A stretch of DNA of 64,000 nucleotides, taken from positions 36,706,935 to 36,770,934 of the forward strand of contig OX344764.1 in assembly GCA_947034895.1 (NCBI GenBank), read 5' to 3'. This document shows positions 12,542 to 24,700 of this stretch, in pieces. Under the pieces are notes generated by a model that did no database searches, had not been told where the DNA came from, and saw nothing but the letters and a program-made list of their open reading frames with translations. How positions within the stretch are numbered: the first letter of the stretch is position 1; every line of letters begins with the position of its first letter. Both the position numbers and the translations under genes were made by a program. This stretch comes from Rhytidiadelphus loreus. Lineage: Eukaryota; Streptophyta; Bryopsida; Hypnales; Hylocomiaceae.

Positions 12542-14439
12542 GTGTTTTTTTTATGTTTTTTTTTTTTTTTTTGCATTGATAGTGTACCATTAGAGGTTTA
12601 TCAAACCATGATTACACATCTTCACCAAGGTGAGGATTATATCTTCTTTACAGTTTAGGAGTACAAAACAACAAGGGTTGTGATTGGTGGTCCTAATAAT
12701 CTTGGGCATCTCTACTACCTTGTGGAGCAAGTCACAAAATCAAGCTTCAAGTCTGAATAAGCTTTTTTTATTAATTGAATTTAGCATCTTGTTATCTAGT
12801 AGGGTTTTTAAAACATCTTTAATGTTTTTTCTACTTCTTTGGAGTAGAAACATGCATGTGTTTGGATTGGTGGTCGCAGTAATCTCTATTGCTTTAGTGT
12901 CCTGTGGAGCAAGTCTGATAATCATCGTGGTTGTGGGTGATTGTGTTTGGTCCAATCTAGAGTATTGTAGAGCGTTCACTATTAGGGGAGGGGAGTCGAG
13001 TTAAGTTAGATGATCAACAGCAACAATCGGTTGTTCTTAGAGAGAGTTTTTTTTATCACCCCATGAGGTAGGAGGCTCTTAAAGCGACCCTTTAAGAGCT
13101 GATTGCATTTTCGGGGAAGCTAAATTCCTTGAAATCAGTAAATTTTGGTAGGAAGTAAAATGGAATTGGCATCTAATCCAAGTCGTTTTATATTTTTTGG
13201 ACCTTTGTGGAATTAGTTACAAATTTCTGAAGTAGAAAGCCCCCCTCCTGAAATGTACACTTTTGGTACATTGAAGAAAGTAAAATGTACCTTTGTCTTA
13301 GAAGTTGCTTTTAGAGTCAAGGCGCTTTTAGAGTCACCTACCTTAGAGCATCCCCACTAGTGGAGATTCCTATCTCTATCTGGATGAAAATCATCTGGAT
13401 AGGAAAGAGTCAACCTCCAAGTTTACTATATCCCCAAATTTTGGAGGAAGAGAGGTTTGAGTTCTGCAAACAAGGGTCTTGATACAAAACCCAAATTGAG
13501 TAAACCTTATATTGGTTCTTACCCCATTTGGATGATGTGTAGTTCTTTGATTCGGGGTAAGGTTCCTTGAATTCTGCAAGGACTGCGGAATTACCTTCTT
13601 CCACTACCTCAATATCTAAATAAAGGCTATTTTTTTCTTCCAATCTCCAAGTATAGGGAAGATTGATGAGTAGTCTCTTCCCCATCCCTATCTTCTTGGA
13701 TGTAGAATTGGAATATGGAAAGGGATGGGGAAGAGACTGGTGGGGTTGCTCTTAGTGGGAAAGAGGTTGTAGAAAATCATGTTGATAATTAACTTTATCT
13801 ATTTGTCTATAATTAGAAAATTACTTGACCTTGGTTATATCTTAGAAAAGCATCTTGTTGTGGTTCAAGGATAAAAAATCTTCTTCTAGAATAATCAATA
13901 ATACTTCATGGAAAGAATTACCATCACCTTCAGGTACTAATTAGCTCATGTAAAGAACTCTAAGGACCTTGATGACTCTAGAAATAGGTTTGACTTGAGT
14001 TAGGATAGGCTTGAACTTTAATTTCACCTCCATTGTCATGTATAGTCCTGTCACCCTAGCTACACAAAAACAACTAGCTTGGTTACTATCCACTCACTTC
14101 ACATGTTATTTTGCTTCTCATGTTACTTTAATTCTTGTGAAAGGATTTTTGAATTGTCATGACTTATTTTGTGTACTTGATTCGGTTTAGGAAGTCAATT
14201 CGGGAGTAATGGTTGGATACAATTGTGGTTTGAGGAGTAGAGGGTGTCAAAAAAGAGTGTATAATGAGGGAATACAAAATAGAACAAAAATAAAAAAATA
14301 GTCTTGCTCCAATTAATAACCTTTTAAGTATGAAGGGATGCTTTAGAACCAACTCTTTACAATGCACACACCTCAGTCTCAAAGGGCGGAGAAAACCCAA
14401 AACAACTCCTCTCCCAAAAAATAAAAATAAAATCATGAT

Positions 14440-14770
14440 TCTTACAAAAAAATCCTTACTTATAGTTCATGGTGTTGTTAGAAAGTTCCTTGTAAGGAGA
14501 GGTGTACAAACTTTGTTTTGTAGTGTTTGGACATATAGTGTGAAAGATATGGATTTTTGAGTCATTTTTGGATCTTAAATTATCCTAAAATTATGGATGT
14601 TTTAGACCCTTCATCATTTGGTTGCGTTCTTGGTACCACTAGAAAACTCTCTTTGAGGGAGGGGTGCACAAACTGTGTTTTGTGATGGTTGAACATACAG
14701 TGTGAAAGTTTTGGATTTTTGAGTTATTTTGAGACATGCTTTAAATATGCTTTAGAATCTTCATTTCTCT
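14440..14770. repeat. Imperfect tandem duplication, period about 170
   Basis: The block GTGTACAAACTTTGTTTTGT followed by GGACATATAGTGTGAAAG and GGATTTTTGAGT recurs as GTGCACAAACTGTGTTTTGT, GAACATACAGTGTGAAAG and GGATTTTTGAGT. It is non-coding. Confidence 0.6.
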
Positions 14771-15768
14771 ACCAAAATAATGATAAAAGTTTGATCTTAA
14801 CTGAGTGCTGTTCATTCACCCAAAGATCTCTCTATAGCTCTCTAATCATTTACCGAAAATCACACTCCTATCTAGTTATGTTAACATAATTAAATGAACA
14901 CAAATACTATCCTACACCTTACACTCTACAATCAACAATCAACAATCAACTTGATCCCTACACAGAAAATTTCATGATTCCGAAATATGCTTTTTCTTAT
15001 CCTCAAGGTATGCAAAGGCCATGAATAATTTTCATTGAAGGAAAATTGATATACTCAGCCCTCACACAGCAACAATAGCAGCTAGCTCCATCTTGCATTG
15101 CCTATTTCAGAACAAAATGCAATGGTAATGAATCCTATACTACGTACTTGAAAATCAAAAGGATGCTACCGACACTCATGCAACCAAAACAAAAAGCAAG
15201 TGTTGCAAGAAGAATTTGGCTCTCAAATTGATCTTTTGAATTAATGACCCCTTGAATGACCTTCTCATTTTTAACCCTTGTAGAATCATTAGAATGGGTT
15301 GGTGATCGTGGAAATCATCTATTTTGGTACCATGTGAATCATTGGTTTAAAAAGAATCTCAAAGTACTCATTGAAACTCAAACTATTGTACAAGACCTCT
15401 CCTTTTCACACAAAATTTTAAGGATGAATAGTTGCACTTCTATCATACATAGAAGGATTCTCTGTCATTTATTGGCTAAAATACAACCATGACATCTATC
15501 AAGGGTTAAACATGATGTGCACCCTTCTTGCAATTTGAACTACAATTAAAGGGCTAGTGGTAAGCACCTTATGATTCTATCATTGGAAAAAGACATTTCA
15601 TAGACAGTATAAACACTACAATGTCACATACATTGAGCCTCAGTAGTTCTACTACAAAAAGAGAACCCTAAAATGGAACATATGCAAGGATTATGGCAAC
15701 ATTTTCAAAAGAATTGTTGTTGCAAGAAATATCTAGAGAAGAAATGTGTCCAATTGCAATGCTCAAGC

Positions 15769-16338
15769 CTCGGGGGGGTCATTTAGAGAGTCCATTAGAA
15801 ACCACATGCGAACAAAACTTTGGACCCCCTATATATATATACTTTTTGAATTTTAAATAAAACAAAATTAAAAAAATATGAATAGATTTTCCTACTTTGA
15901 AAGTTTATGTTTTGAATTATTGATATTTTTATTTGTTAATAATAATTAGTTACAAATTTTTGAAGTAAAAAGATACAATGTAGAACTGAAAAATAACTTT
16001 CACACCCCTATATTATATAAGAAAAAATTGTCTAAAAAATGAACAAAAAATTCCTAAAAATAACTCATTATTGAAAGCTCATTTTGAGTTGAATATTGAC
16101 TCAATGGTCATCTAAATGTGTCCTCTATAATTATTTGAGTTGAAAAACATGTCATTTTAGTTCATTTTCAACCTCTTCTAGAAATCATTTTATATTTTAT
16201 TTGAGTTGGAAAATTTTGGCAATAGAAAGTTATAGTCATTATTAAACAATGTTCAAAATTTTAGGTTGAAATTATAGTTTATTAGAAACCACTTGTTTGC
16301 ACGTGGTTGTTATAGTAGAACTAAGTGCTCCCCTCAAG
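15769..16338 (+). mobile_element. hAT-like MITE, copy B
   Basis: A 570-base element between 8-base direct repeats GCTCAAGC (15761-15768 and 16339-16346). Its ends are CTCGGGGGGGTCATTTAG and, inward from the right, CTTGAGGGGAGCACTTAG. The interior is near-identical to copy A at 2999 over most of its length, for example the block around AACAAAACTTTGGACCCCCT and TATTTGAGTTGGAAA. It is non-coding. Confidence 0.85.
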
Positions 16339-17204
16339 GCTCAAGCACTTCATTAAACGTGCAACTAATCTTCAGTCACCGCAAACCATACATTTCATTA
16401 CAACAAGCTCTAACCTCTAATCAAAAACACTTGTATAAAAACTGCAAACACATTATGGCTTTGGAGAGTTAGAGCATGTACGTTTCTATGAGACTTGAAA
16501 CATTTGAATAGCCATTAGATGCTATAGTTTGATGTATATACAATCAAAAGTTGGTAGGGAACTAATTAACTCTATGAAGAGAACTTCAACCGGCATGCCT
16601 CTTTATTCAAATAGCCTTCTTCATGCCTTAATACCACGTCTATGAATGAGAGCTAGAAGAGCATCTTGAAAATCTTAGCTATGTTGTCTTCCTCATTATA
16701 AAAGAGATTGTTGAGGGCAAAGGCTACTAAAACAAGCTTTGTAGTGTGAGTATGCTTGCAACTTATGGTAGTTGAAACAAATTTGAAAGACTGGAGAATT
16801 GAGAGAAAAGGCTGGTATGTTCAATGCCACCTCCACGTTGAACAAAGTTACAAAATGTCTACCTTGGTAGAAAAAAGTAGCTTCTGCACTACACAACCAC
16901 TTTGCCAAATCAAAGTTCCCAACAAAGGGGTATATATCTAGACCTCGTGTCAATATTTCGTAAACATAATCCCAAAATTTGCTTCATTGGAACCCTAACT
17001 AGATTTTTAATTGTTTGTTCAATGGACAATTGTCCATCAGGGATTAATGAAAGAGCCTATACCCAAATATGGTGCCCATTTCCACTGGTATGCGCCGTTT
17101 TTCCAATTTTCACTGCATACGTTTTCTCTTCTTTAGCATTCTACAGTTTATTAAATCTGAAATTGAAAACCGTTTTTTATCACCCAATTTTTCCATCCAA
17201 TTTT

Positions 17205-17295
17205 TATATCCACTTTGTTCATCCACTTTGTTCATCCAATTTTTTCATCCAATTTTGTTCATCCATTTTGTTCATCCATTTTGTTCATCCAATTC
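17205..17295. repeat. Short tandem repeat, unit like TTTTGTTCATCCA
   Basis: Five to six adjacent units of about 13 bases (TTTGTTCATCCAC, TTTGTTCATCCAA, TTTTGTTCATCCA and so on) with small length changes. Confidence 0.75.
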
Positions 17296-18435
17296 GATCC
17301 ATTTCATTGAACTACTTCCATCCACTGTCTCATAATTGTCTTCAAATTTTTTTACTAAACTTTCAATTATTATTTCCTAAAACTTTCATGAACTTTGACC
17401 ATAAATTTATCCATTTTCTCTTAAATTTATGTCAATTTCTTCATACTTCTCTTCCAAATTCTTCAATAAATTTCCCATATTCCCACTTACCGCTCACCAA
17501 TCCCCGCTCCTTGCTCGCTGCTCTACGCTCCATGCTCGCATACCAGCATTCCCCCAAGCCACTCTTTGCATTCACACCTATCAATCTAGCTTTCACATAG
17601 ACCACTGAAACTACGTGATCCACAAATGCTCTAATACACTTTTGCATTCCTATGGTAGGAAATTTGTCCTCTTCTTTAAAAGAATAGACGTATTTAGCCT
17701 TGCCCTTCTTCCAAATTACAACCTTGGAATTGAGGGTAGAGACTTGCGCCTCTAATTGGAAAACTTGCACTTCTAATTGGGAAATTTGCACCTCTAGTTT
17801 TGAGATAGATGCTCCATTTGCATTCCATAAAAGCTCTTGTCTCCTTAAAATTCTCCTTCAAAATTCCATGTAGTAAGTGTCTATTGAATGGAGGCTCTCT
17901 TGTGAACCTAACCCCATGAGTTGTGGTTTTAAAGGACACATATTAACATCAAATTGCATGCCAACCTCTCATACCTGAGCTTGGACTTCTAGCATGCAGG
18001 ACTTTCGTATACAATCAAGCTTCTTCTTCCATACAAATTGATTTACAAAATGTCTCTTCCTAATACATGGTGTCCTAGGCAACACTTCCTTCCTTGTCTG
18101 CCTTCCTTACCTTCCTTGTCTGCCTTCGTCTTCCATTCCTTCACTGGTTGCAAGATTTCAGGTGCTTCTAAACACGGGTACCAACAACATTGGAAGAATC
18201 TTGTCAAAGTCACCAACACACCCAACAAACCATTATGTGGAGTAATGTGCACAAAGACAAGATTTCCTCGTCCTGAAGATCTTCATGTATGAAAGGCATG
18301 CCCAATGCAATGGTAATCATTCTAATACTAACTAGAATAATCCGGCACTCGTGCAGAATCTAGCAAAGACAGCACTCCTGTAGAAGAAGAAGAATGACTC
18401 TGATGTTTACGGGACCATAAAGGTAGCAAAAAATT

Positions 18436-18554
18436 GGATGCAGCACCGGTACTTCCCAGGAGGTCACCCACCACAGTACTATTCCGGCCCAAAGGCGCTT
18501 AACTGCAGAGTTCTGAAGGGATCTGGTGTAATAGCCTTGGAATGACCGCATCAC
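18436..18554 (-). ncRNA. 5S rRNA-like sequence, diverged (pseudogene or 5S mimic)
   Basis: About 119 bases on the minus strand follow plant 5S rRNA from end to end: GATGCGGTCATTCC, then CAGATCCCTTCAGAACTC, then GCAGTTAAGCG, then GGTGGGTGACCTCCTGGGAAG, then GCTGCATCC. By eye roughly 80% of positions match the canonical plant sequence. The A-box-like GTTAAGCG and the C-box-like region are best kept. The 3' end is followed at once by AATTTTTT, a Pol III-type stop. In helix I an A-U pair of the usual molecule appears as G-C, which keeps pairing. It stands alone, not in an array. It has the same orientation as the glycosyltransferase gene whose stop codon is 127 bases upstream, so it probably lies in that gene's 3' UTR. 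Confidence 0.8.
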
Positions 18555-18680
18555 GGCTATAACTGTACTTCTCTACGAAAATATATAGAAACCATCTCCA
18601 TCCATCAAGGCAATATTCGTGGAGACCATAACATGTTGAATGCAAGCTGTTATGGGAGATTACCCTGGTAATGCTGCACA

Positions 18681-21600
18681 TTAAGGGACAGGAAAGGGTG
18701 GAGTCCAATCTGAAAATTGAACGAGGTCCTGGTTCACCAGCGAGGAGTTATGCAGCCAGAAGGTGTGATGGTATTGGTGGAATGCTCGGACTTTCCGTTG
18801 AAGCTCCCAAAGAATGCCTGTCATGGCCGTGCAGCCTTCGCTGTCCGGAGCATAGGTGAATAGACACCGGACTGCTCGACCTCGCGCCAGCATCTTCTCA
18901 ATGTCATGCTCTGCAAACATTGAACAACACATCACACCACGATCCCTTGGCCTTCTGATTCAGAGCTGAATAGTATTCGTTACACTTTGCAAACTGAGAG
19001 GGAACATAAAGATATCCCACTGCTTCTTAAAACGACTTAGGCTATTCAAATCCTACCCCAGAATCAAGATTTTATTTGGCATGCTTAAAAAAAGCAGGGG
19101 CATGTACCAGGAATGGAGCGAAGATAGTTCAGAAGCTCCTCATTAATGCGACTGCTTGGCCACTTCAGCGAAAATTCACTGTAGTCCAACACATTCTGAA
19201 ATGGAAGCTCAACCTCATCTGCAAGGATCACCGGAACACATTCCTGCAGCAAACGTTTAATCTTGTGTAAAGATCTATGACCTCAAGCAGAAATATCACA
19301 TACAGTTACAGACAGATCTCCAGGTTCAAATCGTCGGTTTTTGACAAAATGAACTTGTAGGATTGGAGTTTTTACCACAAAGAATGCTTCGTAGAAGCGA
19401 AGGGTCCACGAGGATTCACCACGAGGAGCCAGGCAGAACTTAGCATTTCGTAGGTGCTTGTAGTAATCAATGTGCTCCAGTTTTGCTGGCCTTTGAAAAG
19501 TAAGTTCGGGAGCTTCCAACTGCACCAAATCTCAACAAAGAATCAGTACCAAGTTAACCTATTCTATCTAATTCCGACGATGCAAATATGGAGGCAAATA
19601 GATGCTTTTGGTAACTCTCGGAACATATTTCTATTGTTCAAAAAGAAGGGTATAATTACTTCTTTCTGTTGGTGGGTACATTTTTCTGTACATTTGTTAC
19701 CTTCCTTGAAGCTTTCTAAATGATTTATTTCCAATTTCTATAGATATGGAAGCGGCCTCTTTGGGCCACTTGGGCACTTAGGGGATAACCTCATTGGGAA
19801 ATTGCTTAGCGAGCTGAATGAGTTGGAGCCGGCCCTTCTTTCCCTGTGCTCGTCCCAGGTAGTTGGCCACATATTTCCGCTTGGATAAGGCTAAAGATGC
19901 AACAGGCATATTGCTGGAAAAAATCCTTGTGTCAACAAATCCTGGTATGATAATATCCTTCCACGTATTGAATGCGCTGAACCCCTTTTTATCAGTCCTA
20001 TCACCCTGCACATAAGAGGTTCCCACTGAGAAAACTAAAATGCAACATCCGGTATATGGAATAGCCGGGTATAGTCACAACGTAGATGTAAGCTCGCTGC
20101 AGAGACCCACCTCCGGAGTGAGAAATATAGACCGGTTGAGAAAAATAGGCCAGTCTTTCACCAGGTGCGCTCCTGCTCCACTGATCGACCAATGAAGGCA
20201 TACAATGAGGTGGATCAGCTCTGAGACATTAAGAATTTCTTTCTGAATAAAGGTGTATATCGTGGCATCACCTTCATAAGGAATACATTCAAGGTGGGGA
20301 AGTGTGAAGTTGCGAACCTTGGAAAGACAAAAACATGGTCCCGTCCACCTGAGCGATGAAAGTAAGGCATTTGCTTCAGAATCTGCAGCAAATCTGTCGT
20401 CATTGTGCGGCGACGAATTGTTTTCAGAGGAGTTGTAATTAATGCCAACAGAAGGGTAGTTAAGCTATGCCTGGCCAAGAAAAAAAGAGGCAGGCGTTTA
20501 CATCAGGAGTAGCATCAGTTTACAGCTAACCTTGAGAAAATATGCATTGACTTGCTGCTCATTCAAACCCCTTGAAGATATGCGAACACATTTCACGTAA
20601 GCCGGAACAAAGAAGAAATCGGCCTGGCTTTTGTTTAATGTCCGATACCGCGACTCCATCAACAATTTGTGAATCTTCACCTGTTATCACAAAAATTGTA
20701 AAAAAGAGCCCGTTACTAATATCACACCACAAGTGTACCTTGTGCAATAAGCTATAGCCTACATCTGCGACATTTATTACGGTAATAATATTACTCTACA
20801 TATAATCAGAAAATTCCACTTTTTCATGCTGTTCGGGATCATATTAGATGTGAAAAGATCCACACAAGAAGCCCAAAATTAGAACTCATATTTCCTAAGC
20901 AGTATTGAGTAGGTCATATGGGGACTTTCTTCTCCCCAATTTCATCTATTTATTGATCAACAGATGCAATGTTCTTCACTGATTCTGGTGAAATAAACTT
21001 TGGTCCCATTCGAATTAAAGTTTTCACAATATGATCGATCCAATTAGTCAATTTTAAACCATGAATCGTGGTCGTAATAGGGTTTAAAGAAGATTCGCAA
21101 TACCTGGGTTCCCCATTGACCCCTGGCACAAGCCGAGGACGGAATGGAATGATCTCTGCCACTGACAAGCTCTCGGAGTCCTTCAACCTCTTCAACATCG
21201 TACACATAAACCTGCAAACGGAGGTGAGCACCATACCCTCGCTCTGGCCATCTCAATTGGTTTCGCCCAAAAACCTCCACCACGCTTCGGTGGGCTTCGC
21301 CATAGCCACCCCTTTCACCTGAATTCAGCTCACAATGACAATAAGTCTGCCTCGGAGTCTCCAGAGCCAACCTGGTGCCTAATTCGCCACACAACCAAGA
21401 ATATCAATGGAAGACAATGGTTGCGATGCGGAACAACGCGGCAAATTGCGAATGTGTCTCTACCCCAAATAGAAATGTATCATTTTCATAAGTCTCTTTT
21501 CATGAAATTCTCAGCACAATCCTCTGTTCAATTTCCAGGGATGCAAAAAATTCAATACAAAATTACACTCTTCTAACGAAAACAGAATTACTAAGCTCCA

Positions 21601-21732
21601 AAATTACACCGTTGTAAAGATTAGGGCAAGTGGCATACAGGAGTATGTGAGAATCACAAGCACCGCCGCTCCCAAAACTTCCAGTGGTCTGAAAAAACCT
21701 GCTGAAGTAGTGCGCGGCTTGCCATTCCACAT
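18681..21732 (-). CDS. GT47 exostosin-family glycosyltransferase (Golgi type II), nine exons
   Basis: A plant exostosin-domain (GT47) transferase of the kind that adds sugars to wall polysaccharides or glycoproteins in the Golgi. The acceptor is unknown. Exons in transcript order: 21639-21732, 21104-21318, 20531-20680, 20318-20382, 20111-20180, 19790-20005, 19376-19519, 19108-19243 and 18681-18910. All borders are GT-AG and in phase, giving 439 aa. Exon 1 encodes a short basic N-terminus and a signal anchor (VLGAAVLVILTYS). The domain shows VYVYDVEE, GQWGTQVKIHKLL, ADFFFVPAYVKC, GGRDHVFVFPSGAGAH, AFNTWKDIIIPG, KRKYVANYLGRAQGK, NAKFCLAPRGESSWTLRFYE, ECVPVILADEVELPFQNV and GILWELQRKVRAFHQ. Exons 3-9 are firm. 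The exon 1-2 junction is chosen only by phase and a plausible signal anchor. Shorter, but not clearly truncated, relative to related proteins of about 500 aa. Confidence 0.88.
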
Positions 21733-24700
21733 AATTGCTGATTTCTGCATCTAGTTCTGCAATTTTTCACAGCACCGTGATCTCGATCGCGAGTGGATAC
21801 AAGTCCTAAACAATGGAATTTAATATCATTGGATCAATCGCGGAACGATTGTCTGTCTGTTCCGAGTTTGAAATCGGTGATTGATTGTTTCTACAATCCG
21901 TCAAAGAGAGATAGGAACTCCCGGTGCCACAGTGTTGCATACTGAGACCTCTCTAAATGCACCACGTTCGATGAAATTTCGGTAATAGGGGGAATTAGTG
22001 TCACCTACAAAATTAGTGTCACCATATAATTTTGGTTTTGTGGGAATTAGAACAAGTATTGTACATAAATATTTCAACTTGCAATAATGTGAAATAGTGT
22101 GATTTTAGTAAATTAGTGTCACATGTACTATAAAGACAAATTAGTGTATTTGAACATGTACAAATATTGCATAAGTTTGTAACATAAATGCTAAACCATG
22201 AATTCTAGCCCTAACTCTACCTAGCTCTTAAGTTCTACATGTGGGCAATGCAAGTACTTATTATTTACAATTGAATGATTAAATCTTCTAGTTTTGAATT
22301 CATATTTGGATGGGAAGATTCAAAATTATTGAGGAGGGATAATAAAATAGAAAATTAACTAAGCACAAAACAATGGACCAATTTTTACAATTGTTTGACA
22401 AGGTAATAACTTATAATATTTTGGAGGATTGAGTTTATAGAGTGTCTGCAATTAGCAAATTTGAGTGCCTTAGTAAATGCATTGTATTGATTCTCAAATA
22501 GTAATACTTGCTATCTAAAATTATATAGCTTAACAAAATTAAAGCGTGGCTATACTACCAATTGAAGAGCCAAATAAGTGAAGTAACCCCATCTTGGGGA
22601 ATGTAGTTGGAGGTGTGCAATGCAAAAGGTGACCCTACTTTGGATGGTGAGTAGGTCTAGGCCTTGGGAATTATAGGGCTAATCACAATCTCTATATACT
22701 TACATACACCACCATGTATGTGTCTATAGAAGAGAATATTTTCCATCATAACCTTGCACAAGTGAGCTAACTACTATCCATTCACATGATCTAATTGGCC
22801 ATAGTTGTATGCCAAAAAAAAAAAAATAGTTGCCCAAAAAGCATAAGCGTGTCTTAGAGTACATTTGCACTTGAAGTTTGCTAAATACATGTTTTAAACG
22901 ATAGAATTCTCGTCTTGCATAAAAAATGTAATTCAAATGGCAATGACTAAATTGCACAAGTTAGGTCAAACTATAAAGGTTTTTAGTTATCTATTGTTTA
23001 CACTTATTAGGTAATTTAAATAGTGCAGAATATCTCAACTTTGTACACTTCAAAATACCATTATTGATAGGCTAGATAAGAACTCATCTAAGATTGAGTG
23101 AAACCTTCAATTTTGTTAATCAATGCTATGCATGTGCTTCACAACAATTGCTCTTCCATAATTTGGAATCTTCTTTCACTAAAATTCTAATACACAATCT
23201 TAAATTGAAGATAAGTCTAATTTTGAATGAATCTATACATCTGAAGTCATTGTGGGTGATTGGGTGATTCGTGTGTATAGAATAGAGCCACATATCACTT
23301 TGAAAAGAGAAAGAATCTTTTTACAAAAGAAAGTTTATAAACTAAAACACAAATCAAAATGTTCAAAAGATTGATTCTTGGGGATTGAGAATTATATAAG
23401 AGATATGAGCAACGTCAATGTAGGTGCCAATGTATTGCATACAATCTCATGCACAACAATATCCAAGTAATTTGAACTCAAAAGCAATCAATAGTTTAGT
23501 TTATATTTAATGTACAATGTGATGAGATAAGATCAAATACCTATAGAGGTTGATTTGCCTTCAACAACTTCTGCAATGTACTAAATGCCATGTTGTACAT
23601 CCATTAATCTTTATAGTGTGATATTGTTATGTAATGGGGAATGCTACCATATGATCATGGAGTGTAGAGCTTAGAGCATAGAGCTTAGGTTTGGTGAGCG
23701 TAGACCTTGTTTTAAAGGTTATTCTTTTTAAGTAACATGTAGAGCTTAGAGCTTATTTGAAAGGTTATTCTTCTTAAGTGAAATTGAAAGAATTGTATAT
23801 GAACTAAAATTACATAAAATAAAATAAAAGTTCTTCCAATGTTCACTAAGCCAAGATAGGTGCTAACATTTGTCATGCCATTGAATCTCTTGCAAAATGT
23901 TCTGATGACATGCCAAGGATACAATGTTCACAACCAATTCCTTCCTTGTGGGTTGAACCAGACTCTACAAATCAGAAATATTGCCTTATATAATTGTCAA
24001 TCTCTAGCATCGCTTTCAAACAAACTCAAATGTAGAAATGTTTGTTATAATTGTTTTAAGAGCCCCTTGAGCGCATTGAACAGATGGAGGTCAAATTTCT
24101 CCTTGCTGAATTGTTGATCACAGCAGTCTTCTAATGAAATTTAGCATCTTCTACAATAGAACAAGAAGTAAAATTCCCTACTTGGTTGAACTTCTCTTCA
24201 CTGTTTCAAAAAATATACTATAATTCCAAAGATTTCTCAAAAAAAACTGAAATATGTGATGGCATTTCTAGAAAGCTAAAAAATAAGAAAATTAATCACT
24301 TAAATGTAGAGTCATATTGCAATATCGAAAGCTACAACACCATCTTCAGGGGTCGATCACACATTCGCGTAGCACAAACCTCCTCCCAAGGTTGTAAGTA
24401 AGCAGCTCAGATCTCTATGCACATCCATACCGGCACCCAGATTCCCGCAGAAGGAACGAACGAATGTACTTCAGAAATCTAAAGTGCATACTTCCATACC
24501 CATAAAATCATCATCCTTTCCTGTCGAAAGATGTCCCCTGCAAACATCGAAGAAAGACAATCACCAGAACAAATGGTAATGTGCATCATTGATCCGCTCA
24601 GAATATTTTTGTTATTCATTGATGACTTGGTCATCTCCATAGTCTAACATGTATAATTTTGGTAAATCGTCACAGCGGACTCCTGAACCCTAGTTTTGCA

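Larger units (their letters stand above)
12542..18435. other. Intergenic AT-rich DNA
   Basis: I see no supportable gene. It contains a hAT-like MITE (15769-16338), an imperfect two-unit tandem repeat (about 14440-14770) and a 13-base satellite-like run (about 17205-17295). A 116-codon ORF on the minus strand (17441-17791) has a short heptad-like LEVQ/LEAQ run but no recognisable domain. Confidence 0.5.

Noticed and set aside
16902..17600. 232-codon plus-strand frame
   Set aside because: It spans the TTTTGTTCATCCA array and T-rich sequence, and its Phe/Ser/Leu-rich translation has no domain.
17441..17791. 116-codon minus-strand frame with a short heptad-like LEVQ/LEAQ run
   Set aside because: The apparent heptads come from a threefold near-repeat of about 18 bases. 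The rest shows no domain, there is no splice partner, and the AT-rich surroundings are repeat DNA.
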